This document shows positions 60,654 through 64,000 of a DNA stretch of 64,000 nt, piece by piece (position 1 is the first letter of the stretch; the number at the start of each line of letters is the position of its first letter). Origin of the DNA: Talinum fruticosum (Eukaryota; Streptophyta; Magnoliopsida; Caryophyllales; Talinaceae); the NCBI GenBank assembly GCA_021018815.1, contig JAITYX010000009.1:9364501-9428500 (forward strand), written 5' to 3'. The position numbers were made by a program, and so were the translations under genes. Below the pieces are notes generated by a model. The model searched no databases and had not been told where the DNA came from. It saw only the letters and a list, made by a program, of their open reading frames with translations.

Positions 60654-61065
60654 TGCTGGGTGTGGCTCAAAATCTCTTTGTTTCCTAATCATAGGATAAT
60701 TGTTAACGTGTTTTAGCAGTTTATTTTAGGAAGAGTTATTGTAGGCCTAAGTTTCCTTTTAGTGTAGGGTTTCTTTCTTATTTAAAGGAGTGTTGGCCTT
60801 CATTGTAACAACCCAGGAGTTATTGTGAGGAGAGTGTTGGGAGATTGGGATATCTCGGGTTTGGGAAAGTCTCGGGGTTCGAGATCATTATTGTACTCTC
60901 TCATAATAGTGAAATCATTATACTTATGTTGTTCGAGATTTTTCTTAGTTTGTGTTTTCCATATTAAATCCTTGTCTCGTTCTTATTTGTTGATTTCCAT
61001 TAAATTTTCGATATTGTTTTTGTAATCCTCACCGGCTTCGACATCATTACTCTAGTCTCATTAAC
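60654..61065 (+). repeat. 3' LTR of J
   Basis: 412 bp matching 58779-59194; TATA-like tatttaaag near 60779. It ends ctcattaac where homology to the 5' copy stops. Confidence 0.78.
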
Positions 61066-61146
61066 CTTTTGGGAAGAGTTGTTTGTGAAAATGACACATT
61101 TGTCCAAAAGTTTTGAGAAATTACACCATATGTCACCAACCCCTTT

Positions 61147-61149
<3 letters not shown>

Positions 61150-61216
<67 letters not shown>

Positions 61217-61243
61217 GTTATTATTATTATTATTATTATTATT
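61150..61243. repeat. (ATT)n microsatellite
   Basis: About 94 bp of tta/att triplets with one interruption (gtta near 61217). It generates a spurious poly-Asn frame on the minus strand. Confidence 0.97.
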
Positions 61244-61534
61244 TAAATTGACTATAATAAAAATTATATTAGGTAGATAATAAATATAAATTTTGTAAAA
61301 ATTGTAAGAAAATAAAGTTTTACGAATGAAGATAATTTGTATACATAACATAAATATAATTATACTTGAAAAGAAAATAAAATGATAAAAAAATATATAT
61401 CTATATATTTTTTAAAGATAATTTAGACATATGAGCATAAATAAAATTTCACCAAACACATTTTTCTCATATAGATAATTGTACCAAACACCTTTTAGGA
61501 AGCATCTAATGCAAACAGACTAATGGCTAATAGT

Positions 61535-61620
61535 TAGGGTTGGACAATGGGTAGGGGTGAGATTGAGCCAGTAGGGTCGGGTCATTCAAAATAGGGTCAA
61601 GACCCGCATATGTATAAAAT
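61535..61620 (+). repeat. Solitary hAT-like terminus
   Basis: tagggttggacaatgggtag followed by gggtcgggtc and a gggtcaagacccgc stretch, like the ends of the hAT element at 3329-5174. No inverted partner follows before 62153, so it is a truncated end or a diverged element. Confidence 0.45.
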
Positions 61621-61639
61621 ACGATTGAGATAGTGAAGG

Positions 61640-62150
61640 ACCTATCCAATCACACTTAGTACCAGAGCCGACCTAGGTCGACTTTATAGTTGGCCAATTT
61701 GCTTATTTTTCCATTTTCCAAGTTCAAGATAAGTACTACTGGTGCTTATCATTTCTTGTTATGCTAATTCCCTACTCTCTAGCTATCTTCTTACTCTATT
61801 CTTTCCCTTTTAACTCCAGCCCTCATATCCCAAATTCTCCCTCTTGTACATCATACCCCCCTCTCTCTCTCTTCTCTTTTCTCAATTTTGCTATTATGTT
61901 TACTATGAAGATTAGGTATTTGACATCTATCCTAGTTAATTGGTCAGGTCAAGATTTAGACTTCTCCTAAAGGGTAATTGTGTTGTTGAATTTTGATAGA
62001 GTTTCTCTTCTTCCCCCTCCCCTCTCGCCTCCCCATTTTGGAATTGATTCAGATTGGTATTCTTTTTGTATAACTAAAATGTTATGATGAACTAAAGATG
62101 GTAGTTTTTATGATGCATCAATAATGTTGATTTTGACATGAACATAATTT
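61640..62150. other. Unassigned sequence
   Basis: Includes a CT-rich stretch (61855-61885) and a short open frame (61761-61970). No family resemblance recognised. Confidence 0.4.
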
Positions 62151-62791
62151 ATCACTACTACAAGAACCATTTTTAACTATGATTAAAAATGACCTTTAAC
62201 GACGGCTAACTAGCGTCATGTATGTGGTCGTCATTGTACGTAACATCGTTGATTACGGTTCAATAAACGTAGTAAAAGATAACCTATGACAACGGTTATG
62301 ATGTAAAAACTGTCATCATAGGTGATTATCCGACGACCGTTTTCCGTAAAGAACTGTTGTCATATATTTAAATATGCCAACGGTTCTTACATTAGAATCG
62401 TCGTCATAGGTTATATGACGATGATTCTAGTGTAAGAACCATCGTCATAGGTCTATACTATTTTTAATAGGTTTTTTTAGTTTTTTCCGTCCCCTGTACA
62501 AATACACTCCGAAATACATCACAACTTACACAGGAACAAACCAACAGCCTCAATTTTCTAGTGTAATACAAAAATTTCCAACTTACTACAGCCACAACAA
62601 AGTTCCATCTCGAAGAAGTTCGCAACATAGTTCCATATTTCACATTTAAGTTCAAGCAAAGAATATATTACAATGATGTGAACGTAGTAATACAAAGAGT
62701 ACTCTTCTTTAAGTATTTAATGTGAAAAAGTTCATCTCTGCTCTTGAATCTTTGTGGCATTAACTCGATTTCAATGTTTTTGCCCTAAAAA

Positions 62792-63017
62792 AATCTCTAT
62801 TTTCCTGATAAAGTGTTGCTTTTGTAGTAGATTAAGTTATGTGATTGTCTATATGACGATATTGCTTGCTTGGAGTTGTTGCAGAGGTAGCCTAGACAAC
62901 ATACATCATATTTGCAGTCTACACTACCTCTACATAAATTCCAAGCAAGTAATATGGTCATAAAGACAATCACATAACTCAATCTACTAAAAAGCATCAC
63001 TTTAGGCAAATAGAGAT
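62792..63017. repeat. Long imperfect hairpin inside the CACTA element
   Basis: Arms of about 100 bp: the left arm from atctctat (62793) to gtagcctagac (62897), the right arm from gtctacactac (62917) to atagagat (63016), with a ~19-nt loop. The central pairing includes ttatgtgattgtct with agacaatcacataa. Mirror-image frames on both strands (LSYVIV.MTILLAW) follow from this symmetry and are not genes. Confidence 0.85.
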
Positions 63018-63743
63018 GAACCTTTGGTATAAATATTCAAATCATTTAAACCACAAAGTTTCAAGAGAAAGAGGTGGACTTTTTGACACAAGTACTAAAA
63101 AGCAATACACAAATAGGACATCTCACCAGCAATCTTTATCTCCTTACTCATTGTTCCAAAGTTATGCTCCTCATGTATCGCTTCGCTTGGAGTTTGTGCA
63201 GGGGGTAGACTGGATAACAAGCAACTTAATAACTATGGATAACATTAAGTGGGAGTAGAGATTAGCAAACAAAATTGAGAAAAGTGTTAAGTAACAATTA
63301 TCTACGAGAAACTTTACCTAAAAGGCTTGGTCCTTTTGATACTTATCGAATGAGGATCTTCTACCCTTCCATTAGAGAGCTTATTCCTTATTTTTCGTCT
63401 TGGAGTTCGTGCAAGGGTAGAGATTCTACAACATAAAAACTGAGGAAAACATTAAGTGGGAGTTGAGATTAGTAACCAAAACTGAGAAAAGTGTTATAAG
63501 AAACAATTATTCACAAGAAACATTACTCGAATGATGGCCCTCATCGAATGATGATCTTTTACCCTTCTAATTGGACAACTTAGTCCTTATTTTGATCCTT
63601 ATAGAACAAAATCATCTGTTTACATGAATACTACTACAAGTCAAAAATAATGAAAAGCAAGATGCAGTTTCTAAAACAAGCAACAATATTGCATATCATC
63701 CGAAATAAATTAATGTTCTCACCGAGTTCATATAATTATATGG

Positions 63744-63998
63744 TTATGCCTTTTTTCGCCTTCCTTTAGACTTATCTTCAATATATATGCCCTCTTGATA
63801 GTCAACCCTTAAATATAATTCTTAAAAATTGGGATCCTCATTTTCGACAGGCATTCCCAATAAGAAGGGTGGAGTCTCCTCAACAAACTCACACACATCT
63901 TTACCATCCCAACCAGCAACATGCCTCTTCCCTTGAAGAACAATAGACCACTTATGATTAGTCGGGTCCTCAACGTAGAACACTTGTCTTGCTTGGGA
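63744..63998 (-). pseudogene. CACTA transposase C-terminus (DUF4216-like)
   Basis: Reading from the right edge: SQARQVFYVEDPTNHKWSIV, then LQGKRHVAGW, DVCEFVEETPPFLLGM and PVENEDPNF to a stop at 63822. The same frame continues ELYLRVDYQEGIYIEDKSKG to a second stop at 63744. The QVFYV.DP...W.VVL pattern is typical of the C-terminal part of plant TNP2-type transposases (DUF4216, from memory). Whether the stop at 63822 is the natural end or a break cannot be decided. Upstream coding sequence lies outside the window. Confidence 0.75.
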
Positions 63999-64000
63999 CG

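Larger units (their letters stand above)
58779..61065 (+). mobile_element. Short, internally deleted copia element J
   Basis: Two direct repeats of ~412-416 bp (58779-59194 and 60654-61065) begin TGCTATTGGGTG / TGCTGGGTGTGG and share blocks such as gtttattttaggaagagtta and ccttttagtgtagggtttct. The interior of about 1.4 kb has primer-binding site, gag, protease and a polypurine tract. Integrase, RT and RNase H are missing. No matching TSD was recognised. Confidence 0.82.
62153..64000 (-). mobile_element. CACTA (En/Spm) transposon, one end plus transposase 3' region
   Basis: Begins cactactacaagaacc at 62153, the conserved CACTA terminus. It is followed by subterminal repeats of the type taacgacggctaa, cctatgacaacggtt and gaaccatcgtcatagg (62195-62450). 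At the far end of the window the minus strand encodes the C-terminus of a transposase-associated protein. The other end lies outside, so the element is at least 1.85 kb. The subterminal units resemble those of the CACTA in A (31678). Confidence 0.82.

Noticed and set aside
61148..61351. Minus-strand frame with a long Asn run
   Set aside because: It is a translation of the (ATT)n microsatellite.
58647..61500. Tourist/Harbinger-like MITE ends (ggggtgtttggttg at 58648 and accaaacacc at 61487) around J
   Set aside because: Only about 10 bp match, and no convincing 3-bp TSD or subterminal similarity; these words are common in plant DNA.
62754..63009. Two opposite frames with similar translated sequence
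   Set aside because: Their similarity is a consequence of the hairpin; no coding evidence.

Overview
This window is nuclear DNA of a flowering plant, probably a eudicot. It is AT-rich and holds almost nothing but transposable elements nested inside one another. I find no intact host gene and no tRNA, rRNA or CRISPR array. Lineage names below (SIRE/Maximus-like, Angela/Tork-like copia, hAT, CACTA) come from protein motifs, primer-binding sites, polypurine tracts and termini read by eye. Element letters (A to J) are mine.

Backbone. One minus-strand Angela/Tork-like copia element, D (8613-56356), spans most of the window. Its two ~412-bp LTRs are flanked by gctac / actac, and the DNA on both sides comes from one tandem repeat array (8480-8607 and 56362-56720). 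D was later split by SIRE/Maximus-like copia insertions: A (12777-35058, plus, TSD atctt), C (36639-52402, minus, TSD gataa/gatga) and solo LTR F (about 10730-12438, minus). A was split by a complete fourth member, B (17601-28465, minus, TSD caaaa), and by a CACTA element (31678-33133, TSD tcc) carrying a piece of a host PABN (nuclear poly(A)-binding protein) gene with its intron. C was split by solo-LTR-like element G (39228-44419, TSD gctga), which holds another, H (41335-43672, TSD ttcgc/tccgc). The nest is up to four levels deep.

Outside D. To the left are a degenerate copia 3' part (1-3228), a non-autonomous hAT element (3329-5174, perfect 8-bp TSD catacgac) and AT-rich DNA. To the right are palindromic minisatellite sequence (about 57.4-57.6 kb), a short internally deleted copia (J, 58779-61065), an (ATT)n microsatellite, a stray hAT-like terminus, and a CACTA element that starts at 62153 and leaves the window while reading into the end of its transposase.

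Shared design. A, B and C have LTR, primer-binding site, gag (zinc knuckle, coiled coil), protease, integrase, RT, RNase H, a separate third ORF in the env position, polypurine tract, LTR. All coding regions are broken by stops and frameshifts. In all three, the third ORF follows a ~500-650 bp non-coding spacer with a TATA-like box 160-235 bp before its ATG, which suggests an internal promoter. Many differences between paired LTRs, and oddities in the primer-binding sites of two unrelated elements, sit at CGAG/CTCG tokens. This may be a sequence-quality problem rather than biology.
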